Part shown: positions 1-5,616 of the stretch, in pieces
Layout: every line of letters begins with the position of its first letter
Position numbering within the stretch: position 1 is the first letter of the stretch
NCBI RefSeq assembly: GCF_934190855.1
Contig: NZ_CAKPTN010000082.1
Location: 1-7,521, forward strand
Direction: 5' to 3'
Length of the DNA: 7,521 bases
Origin: an uncultured Veillonella sp.
GTDB taxonomy: Bacteria; Bacillota; Negativicutes; Veillonellales; Veillonellaceae
Program-made: the position numbers and the translations under genes
Notes under the pieces: generated by a model
Database searches by the model: none
What the model saw: only the letters and a program-made list of their open reading frames with translations
Told to the model about the DNA's origin: nothing

Positions 1-457
1 CCATATCTTCAGTTGGAGTTTCTTTAAGGCCAGTGCGTGCAGCTTCTTCAGCTGTGATTGTTTCATAGCTTACTGGGGAACCATATTGGTTATCGCCTTC
101 GTCACCTTTTTGAGCGAGCAAGTAGATAACATAGATGATACCAAATGGAATTAAGCTAATTAAAAGCATCCAACCGCTTTTACCAACGTCATGTAAACGA
201 CGAACACCAAGGCCAATGGAAGGCAACAAAATTGCAACGTTGTACGCCATGGAAATAAGGCCAAAAACGCTTGATAATGCAGTGTTCATAAAAAGTGCGC
301 TCAATACATTAATGATACCAGCAATAACAATTGTGATACCATAGAAACGCCAATATTCACTGCGGCTTGCACGGCCTTTAAAATTAGCAAAATTGCCCAT
401 AACCGTATGTTTGAAATTATCTACATACGAAAGATTTTTGATAGATAAATCTGTCAT
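1..457 (-). CDS. DUF805 family membrane protein, plain core (3' end cut by window edge)
   Basis: The reading frame opens with ATG at 457-455 behind an AGGAGAG ribosome binding site and stays open for 152 codons to the window edge, so the C-terminus is missing. The DUF805 signatures are present: GRASRSEYW at residues 28-36, RRLHDVGKSGW at 86-96 and GDEGDNQYG at 118-126. Hydrophobic segments lie at about 38-57, 62-82 and 96-114. A short soluble N-terminus precedes the core, with no zinc ribbon. The end of the visible part (TGLKETPTED) resembles TGLEETPSRRQD in the 1503-2072 gene, so the two are close paralogs and this one probably continues into one more membrane segment. DUF805 is a widespread inner-membrane family without an established function. 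The gene has its own promoter and lies downstream of a terminator, so it is probably transcribed separately from its upstream neighbour. Confidence 0.93.
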   Translation of the reverse strand, partial: MTDLSIKNLSYVDNFKHTVMGNFANFKGRASRSEYWRFYGITIVIAGIINVLSALFMNTALSSVFGLISMAYNVAILLPSIGLGVRRLHDVGKSGWMLLISLIPFGIIYVIYLLAQKGDEGDNQYGSPVSYETITAEEAARTGLKETPTEDM

Positions 458-501
458 TGTATTCTCTCCTACAAAATAACAAATAAAATAAAAATAAAAA
501 C

Positions 502-537
502 AAAGATAATTATAGCATGTTTATCTTTGATTTTAAA
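502..537 (-). promoter_or_regulatory. Extended -10 promoter for the leftmost DUF805 gene
   Basis: On the minus strand a perfect TATAAT (509-514) is preceded by TGC, which makes an extended -10 element. A weak -35-like TTTAAA lies at 532-537 with a 17-base spacer. The predicted start near 502 gives a leader of about 45 bases that includes the AGGAGAG site. The -35 is poor, but an extended -10 often compensates. Confidence 0.5.
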
Positions 538-603
538 TTTCAATTTCTATATATTTTGGGAATAACTTATGCATTATATTAACCATTTATACAATTATAT
601 TCT

Positions 604-642
604 ACAAAAAACTCTCCCTATAGTGAAGCTATAAGGAGAGTT
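604..642 (-). terminator. Intrinsic terminator of the 649-1284 gene
   Basis: Inverted repeat arms at 610-623 and 629-642 form a 14-bp stem with one G-T pair and a 5-base loop. Read on the minus strand, the stem is followed by a run of T (complement of 606-611). It begins 7 bases after the stop codon of the zinc-ribbon DUF805 gene and separates that gene from the promoter of the next one. Confidence 0.85.
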
Positions 643-648
643 ATCATG

Positions 649-1284
649 TTACATCACACTTGTTGTAAGTAATTGATCGACTAAGAACCATAGTACAAAG
701 ATTGCACAGAGCAGTCCAGCCGTTAGTCCCATCGTTGGTGTTGCATCGATAAGACCAATTTCATGAGCCATTTGTTTTGTTAAGACCACTTGACCTGTAG
801 GCGCACCAAAGCGGTTTGAGTTGCTTTCACCAGGAAGAGCCATAAGAACTAACAGAATAAGAGTGCCAATAACAGGTACAAATCCGATAAATACGAGGCC
901 ACCAGAACGACCTTGGTCATGTAAGCGGCGCACTGCAACGGCCACGCCAGGGATGACCATCACTACGGATAAGAGAACGAGAATGACTAAGCCGAAGCCT
1001 ACACCTACTGCACTAGAGAGGGGGCTAATATAACTTAAAAAGGCACAGGTGAACAAAATTGCTACAAAGAGCAATTGATACATTAAAAAGAAATTCCAAT
1101 ATTCACTACGACTCGCACGGCCTTCAAAGTCAGCATATTTATATACTAAACATTGTTTGAAGTTTTCAATCAATCCTAGATTATATTTATCTAAGGAAAT
1201 TGGGGCTTTGCGGACATGCCCACAGTCTGGGCAAAAACGATCATTTCTCAGTACTTCATGTCCACAATATGGACAAGATTTCAT
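649..1284 (-). CDS. Zinc-ribbon DUF805 membrane protein (211 aa)
   Basis: The ATG at 1284 follows AAGGAG at a normal distance. The protein starts with a four-cysteine zinc ribbon, CPYC at residues 4-7 and CPDC at 18-21, probably cytoplasmic. A DUF805 core follows: GRASRSEYW at 55-63, RRLHDQGRSG at 119-128 and a polar SNSNRFG stretch at 154-160. Membrane segments are at about 64-86, 95-117, 130-150 and 186-205, and the last ends in LVDQLL. The head is the same type as that of the 3623-4708 gene, with identical cysteine spacing, but this protein lacks that gene's C-terminal soluble domain. Short zinc ribbons on bacterial membrane proteins usually serve protein contacts or regulation; the role here is unknown. 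A terminator directly follows the stop codon, and a possible promoter lies about 120 bases upstream. Confidence 0.93.
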   Translation of the reverse strand: MKSCPYCGHEVLRNDRFCPDCGHVRKAPISLDKYNLGLIENFKQCLVYKYADFEGRASRSEYWNFFLMYQLLFVAILFTCAFLSYISPLSSAVGVGFGLVILVLLSVVMVIPGVAVAVRRLHDQGRSGGLVFIGFVPVIGTLILLVLMALPGESNSNRFGAPTGQVVLTKQMAHEIGLIDATPTMGLTAGLLCAIFVLWFLVDQLLTTSVM

Positions 1285-1404
1285 AATAAACTCCTTCCAT
1301 CGACAGACAGGAAACAGTAAAGCTCAAAAGGTCCTGTTGCACATAACACATATAGTAACTAAGATATTATTTCTTACTTAATATCTATAATTTTGAATTC
1401 ATCT

Positions 1405-1439
1405 TGTATTCATTCTACTACAAAGTGTTATATTGTCTA
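1405..1439 (-). promoter_or_regulatory. Candidate promoter for the zinc-ribbon DUF805 gene
   Basis: On the minus strand TAGACA (1434-1439) and TAGAAT (1412-1417) are separated by 16 bases, each one base from consensus. The predicted start near 1405 leaves an untranslated leader of about 120 bases. The leader contains a weak ACAGGA/TCCTGT inverted repeat. The assignment rests on sequence match only. Confidence 0.4.
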
Positions 1440-1463
1440 TAAAAGAGTTGTTAAACTTTTATA
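1438..1463. repeat. AT-rich inverted repeat after the 1503-2072 gene, possible weak terminator
   Basis: TATAAAAG (1438-1445) and CTTTTATA (1456-1463) form a perfect 8-bp stem with a 10-base loop. It lies 40 bases past the stop codon of the two-gene DUF805 unit. On the minus strand the stem is not followed by a T run, so termination would be weak. Its left edge touches the candidate -35 of the next gene. Confidence 0.35.
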
Positions 1464-1502
1464 AAATAAAATAATGAGTATGTTAATAAATACAGGTAAT
1501 TA

Positions 1503-2072
1503 TTACATGTATCCGTTCCCGTTAAAACCAAACCATAATAGCTCATCTACAATATCCGCAATTTGAATGGATTGGATAAGGAAGATGGTAATCCCCATAA
1601 TCCAGTCTTGACGGCGAGACGGCGTTTCTTCAAGACCTGTTTTCTGACTTATATCAGATGTAACAGGGATATAGCCCGTTCTTTCGCCATAGGCATTTTC
1701 CCCTTGATCGCCGCGGCGCAATTCATAGGTTAAGAATATAAAGAAGCCTACAACAGGAATAAAGGAAATCAGCTGCGTCCAACCACTACGACCAATATCA
1801 TGCATACGTCGCGCCGTAGCCGCAATATTTGGAATTAATAAAAACATGGACACGGCGAAACCAATTTTATCGACTATGCTTTCAAAATTAAGAAGGCCCA
1901 AGGCATTACAAATCATAGCCAAAATGCCTAATACACCTTGAATCATTGTGATACCTGCGGCAAAGCGCCAATATTCACTGCGGCTAGCACGACCGTTAAA
2001 ATTAGCATAGTTTTTGATACCTAGCTTGAAGGCATCGGTATAGTTCAAATCATATGTATTGATAATTGCCAT
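1503..2072 (-). CDS. DUF805 family membrane protein, plain core (189 aa)
   Basis: The ATG at 2072 is preceded by GGAGGA lying inside the last codons of the upstream gene, whose stop codon is only 3 bases away, so translation is probably coupled. A short soluble N-terminus leads into GRASRSEYW at residues 28-36. RRMHDIGRSGW is at 88-98, where Met replaces the usual Leu, and GDQGENAYG is at 121-129. Hydrophobic segments are at about 37-60, 66-86, 99-116 and 157-175, and the last is followed by IVDELLW, which echoes LVDQLL in the zinc-ribbon paralog. There is no extra domain. The closest relative in the window is the truncated gene at the left edge, judged by the shared C-terminal TGLEETP region. 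It is an inner-membrane protein of unknown function. Confidence 0.93.
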   Translation of the reverse strand: MAIINTYDLNYTDAFKLGIKNYANFNGRASRSEYWRFAAGITMIQGVLGILAMICNALGLLNFESIVDKIGFAVSMFLLIPNIAATARRMHDIGRSGWTQLISFIPVVGFFIFLTYELRRGDQGENAYGERTGYIPVTSDISQKTGLEETPSRRQDWIMGITIFLIQSIQIADIVDELLWFGFNGNGYM

Positions 2073-2075
2073 AAC

Positions 2076-3032
2076 CTAGTCCTCCTCCACGTCTTCAATG
2101 CTAACAATGCCCCAGCCCTTACCTGCGTCGTACAAACGAACTAGAACAGGGTCGTGTCCATTTTCAAAGGTCACTATAAAACCAGTATAGTTGAAAGTAT
2201 AATCATCTTCTTTATCTTGAGACACGTAGTCGAGCCGAATCGTTTCTACTTTAGGATGCTGCTCCTTCGCTACCGCTTGTTGCCATAGCTCAAACGTACC
2301 GTATCGCTCCATTTCTCGTACGCTTAGCTGGCGATATGCGGCATGATAATCCTCTTTACCAAGGCTTTCATAGTACGTACGCACTATAGAGCGAGCCTCT
2401 GTCGTAGCCGTTTCACTTTCTAATAAACGGTTAGCCTTTTTCGTTAGCGCACTAGGTTCTAAATTACTGTATGCAAATTCTTCTACCATAAAATTATGAT
2501 TTATCATTGCACTGCCAGCGCTATTAACGAGCCAGCCTAGCACTAATAACCCCAGAATAAACACGCCAGATACAGATTCCTTTTGTAACGTGTTTACATC
2601 ATTGTTATATACGTTTGCTTCGTTGTTATATGCGTTTGCAGCGTCGTTAGATATGTCCGGTTGAACTTGGATAGGCGATGTGCGTTTGCACAATAGATAC
2701 AATAAAGCAAGCCAGCCTAAAATAGGGACCAATAGTAAAATAATCAACATCGGATCATTATTAGAGTCTCGCAATCGTCGCGCCATGAGCATAATCGTAG
2801 GCAAGCACAACAAGATAGATAAAACAATTAATATGCCCCCACCTAGGGATACGGCGTAGAGAAATCCGTACGGGATATAGCTTGCAAGGCCTGTTATACA
2901 TGTAATTAAACCATATACAAAGGATATGGCACTTATGGTAAGCCAAAAATCGGCTATATTCGTTCGTCCCTTACTGTTCGCATAGTTTTCCACTAGCTCA
3001 CGATAGAGGATCTCATATACTCTCTGTTTCAT
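2076..3032 (-). CDS. Divergent DUF805 membrane protein with C-terminal soluble domain (318 aa)
   Basis: ATG at 3032 follows AGGAG by 4 bases. The N-terminal half is a divergent DUF805 core: the first signature is degraded to GRTNIADFW (residues 22-30) and the second to ARRLRDSNNDP (84-94), without the family His. Membrane segments are at about 31-50, 57-80, 95-114 and 153-172. Between the third and fourth lies an Asn-rich linker with three 7-residue repeats (129-149). Residues 212-318 form a soluble domain: a helix (SIVRTYYESLGKEDYHAAYR), an ERYGTFELWQQ stretch, then alternating strands. This resembles the small NTF2-like domains of the DUF4878 type and matches in layout the C-terminus of the 3623-4708 protein. 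The fold is inferred and the function unknown. It is the first gene of a two-gene unit with the 1503-2072 gene. Confidence 0.9.
   Translation of the reverse strand: MKQRVYEILYRELVENYANSKGRTNIADFWLTISAISFVYGLITCITGLASYIPYGFLYAVSLGGGILIVLSILLCLPTIMLMARRLRDSNNDPMLIILLLVPILGWLALLYLLCKRTSPIQVQPDISNDAANAYNNEANVYNNDVNTLQKESVSGVFILGLLVLGWLVNSAGSAMINHNFMVEEFAYSNLEPSALTKKANRLLESETATTEARSIVRTYYESLGKEDYHAAYRQLSVREMERYGTFELWQQAVAKEQHPKVETIRLDYVSQDKEDDYTFNYTGFIVTFENGHDPVLVRLYDAGKGWGIVSIEDVEED
2586..2648 (-). repeat. Three 21-base in-frame tandem repeats (Asn-rich linker)
   Basis: Three imperfect copies of 21 bases encode NDAANAY, NNEANVY and NNDVNTL between the third and fourth membrane segments of the DUF805 protein. 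The two copies at 2607-2648 are the most alike, sharing a TATATAAC-like junction in DNA. The unit length is a multiple of three, so gain or loss of copies would keep the frame. Confidence 0.75.
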
Positions 3033-3072
3033 AAAACTCCTACTATAATTTTAGATAATATACAAACATAGA

Positions 3073-3085
3073 TACTCTTATTATA
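3073..3085 (-). promoter_or_regulatory. Candidate -10 element for the 2076-3032 gene
   Basis: A perfect TATAAT lies on the minus strand at 3080-3085, which puts a start near 3073 and a leader of about 41 bases. No good -35 is seen 16-18 bases upstream; TTGATA lies too close. The element sits in the 163-base gap between divergent genes, where a promoter for each is expected. Confidence 0.35.
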
Positions 3086-3195
3086 CTATGATGTATCAAC
3101 TCATTTATTTCATCTATTCTTCACTAAATTTTTCTATACTTTAATTAGATTTTTTACAACTAAAATTCGTACAACTTATTATATAGGAGACAATT

Positions 3196-3486
3196 ATGAA
3201 AGCTAAATTAACTAAAGTAATGGCTATGGCCAGCTTAGCGGCCTTCTTAACTGTTGGTATCGGTGCTAACGTAGCACAAGCTAAAGATTTCCGCTTCACT
3301 ATCGGTGACTCCCCTCGCATCAAAAAGAATGCTGATGGTACATGGGATAGCAGTGCTAATCCATGGTTCAAAAAGGGCGAGAAAAAACAAAAAAAACATA
3401 AAGTATCTGAACGTGATAAACACGATAAAAAGAAAATTGCAGAACGTAGCTACTACAGCATGCGCTCTGAATCTTCTAATGACTAA
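3196..3486 (+). CDS. Small secreted lysine-rich protein (96 aa)
   Basis: This is the only plus-strand gene in the window. ATG at 3196 follows AGGAGA at 3185-3190. Residues 1-29 are a classic signal peptide: the Lys-rich start MKAKLTK, a hydrophobic core at about 9-25, and AQA before a probable cleavage site after Ala29. The mature part of about 67 residues has 14 Lys and 5 Arg against 11 acidic residues, mostly clustered at 59-80 (FKKGEKKQKKHK and KHDKKK). It contains no cysteine, so it is not a lipoprotein or a disulfide peptide. A W50/W57 segment with DGTWDSSANPW is the most distinctive part. I recognise no family. In a diderm it would be periplasmic or exported. It lies divergent from one DUF805 gene and convergent with another. 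No convincing promoter was identified. Confidence 0.85.
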   Translation: MKAKLTKVMAMASLAAFLTVGIGANVAQAKDFRFTIGDSPRIKKNADGTWDSSANPWFKKGEKKQKKHKVSERDKHDKKKIAERSYYSMRSESSND

Positions 3487-3495
3487 GCCCCTTTC

Positions 3496-3517
3496 ATAAT
3501 CAGTTCCTGCTGATTAT
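3496..3517 (+). repeat. Stem-loop just after the small secreted gene
   Basis: ATAATCAG (3496-3503) and CTGATTAT (3510-3517) form a perfect 8-bp stem with a 6-base loop, 9 bases after the stop codon. No T run follows, so it is not a terminator by itself. In the transcript it would lie upstream of the strong terminator and could protect the 3' end. Confidence 0.5.
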
Positions 3518-3536
3518 ATAAGACATAACTAAACTA

Positions 3537-3581
3537 ACTAACAAAAGGACGTTATACGATGTATAACGTCCTTTTGTTAGT
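3537..3581. terminator. Bidirectional terminator between convergent genes
   Basis: A perfect 21-bp inverted repeat (3537-3557 with 3561-3581) has a 3-base loop. Both strands read CCTTTTGTTAG on leaving the GC-containing core, so each gives a short U-rich tail. It lies 51 bases after the stop of the small secreted gene and 42 bases after the stop of the 3623-4708 gene, which runs the other way, and can serve both. Confidence 0.85.
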
Positions 3582-3622
3582 ATCTTTAACATTATTATGC
3601 TCTAATTTCTACAATTTAATTA

Positions 3623-4708
3623 TTACTCTCTAATTTCCACAATTTGGAACAGGCTATATTTATTAGGTCGCAAGATCATGGTACCACTGCGAGACTCTGT
3701 AAATGGTACACCCTCTTTTTTACCGCTCATTACAATAGCAAAGGCAATTTGTACTTCATCCTTTGAGTCAGCTATGACTTCCAGCTTATCGTAGTCTACG
3801 CGGCGCACACCTTCATAGGCTTTAGCGAGGCTTTCTTTGGTAGGATATTTCTCTCGTTCGGCTCCACCGAGGCGCGCATGAGCATCTTTGAACCGTTCAT
3901 TAACGACTTCTTCAAAGAATCGCTCCACAGAAATCCGAGCCTCAAGGCCATAAGACTTTTCTTCAGGGTTTGTCTGCTTGGAGTATCTAGCAGCAGCTTT
4001 AAATTCGCCACCTCGAATGACATTAAGTACGCCTTCTGCAATATTGTAATTGCCATACCACGCAAAGGCAAAGCTCGCGAGGAGTACGGCTATCATCATC
4101 CGATCCGTAGAACGGGTTGGACTTGTAGAAATATCTAACCGAGCACTCAAATGTTCATCGACAGGCTCAGTATACTGCGGTTTCCCAAAGCGATTTTCCT
4201 CGGGGTCCCCTGCTTTCACAGTCCAAGGTAATAAGACTAATGGTCCAATGATAGGCACTAACATAAGCAGTGCAAGCCAACCCGATTGATTCACATCGTG
4301 GAGACGACGAACCGTAAGATTGACACAAGGAATAATCGTAAAAACAACCATTATGAAAAATAGGAAAACCCACGCAATAAATTGGTCACTATCATCAGAA
4401 TTAGCCCAGCCGATAAGAGCACATACCATGTACATGAGCGCCCATAGAAGTGCTATGACAAGCATAAACCGCCAATAGTTCCCCCGTGAAGAACGACCAC
4501 TGATAGTAGTCCACTGAATGAGATAGGTATTGATAAAGTTATCCTTATACCCCAGGATATATCGTTCAAAATCGACAATGGTTACACCTGTTTGGCGGTG
4601 CACATTTGTATAAATCGGACCACCTAAGGGCCCCATATTCCCGCCACAGCGTAAACAGATGGCTTGTTCATCTGGTCCTTCTTTACCACAACGTGTACAG
4701 CGTTGCAT
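3623..4708 (-). CDS. Zinc-ribbon DUF805 membrane protein with C-terminal soluble domain (361 aa)
   Basis: ATG at 4708 follows a strong AGGAGG. This is the most complete architecture in the array. A zinc ribbon comes first, with CTRC at residues 4-7 and CLRC at 18-21. The DUF805 core follows: GRSSRGNYW at 71-79, RRLHDVNQSGW at 134-144 and GDPEENRFG at 167-175. Membrane segments are at about 80-101, 110-132, 145-163 and 204-220. Residues 255-361 form a soluble domain with an N-terminal helix (VERFFEEVVNERFKDAHARL), an EKYPTKESLAKAY segment and several strands, similar in layout to the end of the 2076-3032 protein and suggestive of an NTF2-like fold. Residues 221-254 (IAEGVLNVIRGGEFKAAARY) may be a connecting helix. 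Function is unknown. The gene lies downstream of trpA, but a hairpin separates the two. Confidence 0.93.
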   Translation of the reverse strand: MQRCTRCGKEGPDEQAICLRCGGNMGPLGGPIYTNVHRQTGVTIVDFERYILGYKDNFINTYLIQWTTISGRSSRGNYWRFMLVIALLWALMYMVCALIGWANSDDSDQFIAWVFLFFIMVVFTIIPCVNLTVRRLHDVNQSGWLALLMLVPIIGPLVLLPWTVKAGDPEENRFGKPQYTEPVDEHLSARLDISTSPTRSTDRMMIAVLLASFAFAWYGNYNIAEGVLNVIRGGEFKAAARYSKQTNPEEKSYGLEARISVERFFEEVVNERFKDAHARLGGAEREKYPTKESLAKAYEGVRRVDYDKLEVIADSKDEVQIAFAIVMSGKKEGVPFTESRSGTMILRPNKYSLFQIVEIRE

Positions 4709-4726
4709 ACGACCTCCTACAAAACA

Positions 4727-4732
4727 TTGACT
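4727..4732 (-). promoter_or_regulatory. Weak candidate -10 for the 3623-4708 gene
   Basis: The minus strand carries TATAGT at 4727-4732, in the short leader between the trp terminator and the gene. No recognisable -35 accompanies it. A promoter is expected here only if the hairpin upstream stops trp transcription completely; otherwise read-through could supply transcripts. Confidence 0.2.
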
Positions 4733-4754
4733 ATAAATATTAATGCTCGGTATA

Positions 4755-4793
4755 TAAGAATAGGGCCTATCGTAATGATAGGTCCTATTTTTA
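4755..4793. terminator. Terminator after trpA
   Basis: Arms at 4759-4771 and 4777-4789 form a 13-bp stem with one G-T pair and a 5-base loop, extendable by AT pairs on both sides. It lies between the trpA stop codon and the next minus-strand gene. Read on the minus strand the tail is TTCTTATAT, which is T-rich but interrupted; the plus strand has the cleaner TTTTT. The position argues that it ends the trp operon. Confidence 0.7.
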
Positions 4794-4824
4794 CTTGTTG
4801 CCTCTATTATATAAGGTAACCTTA

Positions 4825-5616
4825 TTATGCGCCAGCCTTAAGGACTGCTTGTTTCATAGATTGTACGTAATCAAATAATGCTTGGTCTGCATTTTCGCCG
4901 TGTTCTGCCACGATTTTAACGATGGCAGAGCCTACGATAGCGCCGTCAGATACGCGCGCCATAGCCTCTGCTTGGTCTGGCGTAGAAATACCAAAGCCAA
5001 CCGCTACAGGGATATCTGTATATTTGCGAACCGTTTCAACGATGGATTTAATATCCGTCTTGATTTCGCTGCGCATACCTGTAACGCCAAGGGAAGATAC
5101 GCAGTAAATAAAGCCTTCTGCTTCTTTAGCGATCATTTCGATGCGGTTCTCAGACGTTGGAGCAATCAAGGATACTACTTCAACACCGTGTTTATTAGCA
5201 ATGCTTGCGAGTTCACCTTTTTCTTCAAAGGGCATATCAGGCACGATAACGCCGGAGATACCTACCTCTTCGCAGAGGGTAAAGAATTTTTCACGACCGA
5301 ATACATAGATTGGATTCAAATAGGTCATGAATACGAGAGGTATAGTCACCGCATCATCGCCCGTACGCAAACGGCGCACCATATCGAAGATATCGTTGAT
5401 TTTTACGCCTGTAGCAAGAGCACGTGTGCTCGCTTCTTGAATAACTGGGCCTTCCGCCGTTGGGTCAGAGAAAGGAATACCAATTTCCACCATGTCGGCG
5501 CCGGCTTTCACCATAACGCGAATATAACGTTCTGTGGTCTCGATGCCGTGGTCACCAGCACTGATGAACGGGATGAATGCCTTGCCCTTTGTGAAAGCGT
5601 CTTTAATTTTACTCAT
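4825..5616 (-). CDS. trpA: Tryptophan synthase alpha subunit
   Basis: TrpA cleaves indole-3-glycerol phosphate to indole and glyceraldehyde 3-phosphate and passes indole through a tunnel to TrpB. At 263 residues the length is normal. Family landmarks are FISAGDH (17-23), the catalytic Glu44 in [19 protein letters not shown] (99-107), VPDMPFEE (125-132), Tyr171 in [12 protein letters not shown] (the Tyr175 position of the Salmonella enzyme), and the phosphate-binding VGFGIS (206-211) and GAIVGSAIV (225-233). The position of catalytic Asp60 is Glu55 here, in PTAEGP. The start at 5616 overlaps the end of trpB by 8 bases, and a GGGGTGG site at 5623-5629 lies inside trpB, so the two are translationally coupled and made in equal amounts, as the alpha2-beta2 complex needs. 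Confidence 0.98.
   Translation of the reverse strand: MSKIKDAFTKGKAFIPFISAGDHGIETTERYIRVMVKAGADMVEIGIPFSDPTAEGPVIQEASTRALATGVKINDIFDMVRRLRTGDDAVTIPLVFMTYLNPIYVFGREKFFTLCEEVGISGVIVPDMPFEEKGELASIANKHGVEVVSLIAPTSENRIEMIAKEAEGFIYCVSSLGVTGMRSEIKTDIKSIVETVRKYTDIPVAVGFGISTPDQAEAMARVSDGAIVGSAIVKIVAEHGENADQALFDYVQSMKQAVLKAGA

Noticed and set aside
1325..1385. Plus-strand TTGCAC and TAAGAT as a promoter
   Set aside because: No plus-strand gene follows, and the match is expected by chance in AT-rich DNA.
3153..3182. TTTACA and TATTAT with an 18-base spacer as promoter of the small secreted gene
   Set aside because: The predicted start would fall near 3189, inside the ribosome binding site, so the mRNA would lose it. 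TATACT at 3135-3140 is a better-placed -10 but has no -35 match.
3141..3371. A minus-strand open frame of 76 codons across the start of the small secreted gene
   Set aside because: It has no good ribosome binding site, and the plus-strand gene has a clear AGGAGA site, signal peptide and terminator.
4755..4824. Trp-type attenuator near the trp genes
   Set aside because: The hairpin lies after trpA rather than before the first gene, and no leader peptide with Trp codons is seen. Any attenuator would be upstream of the window.
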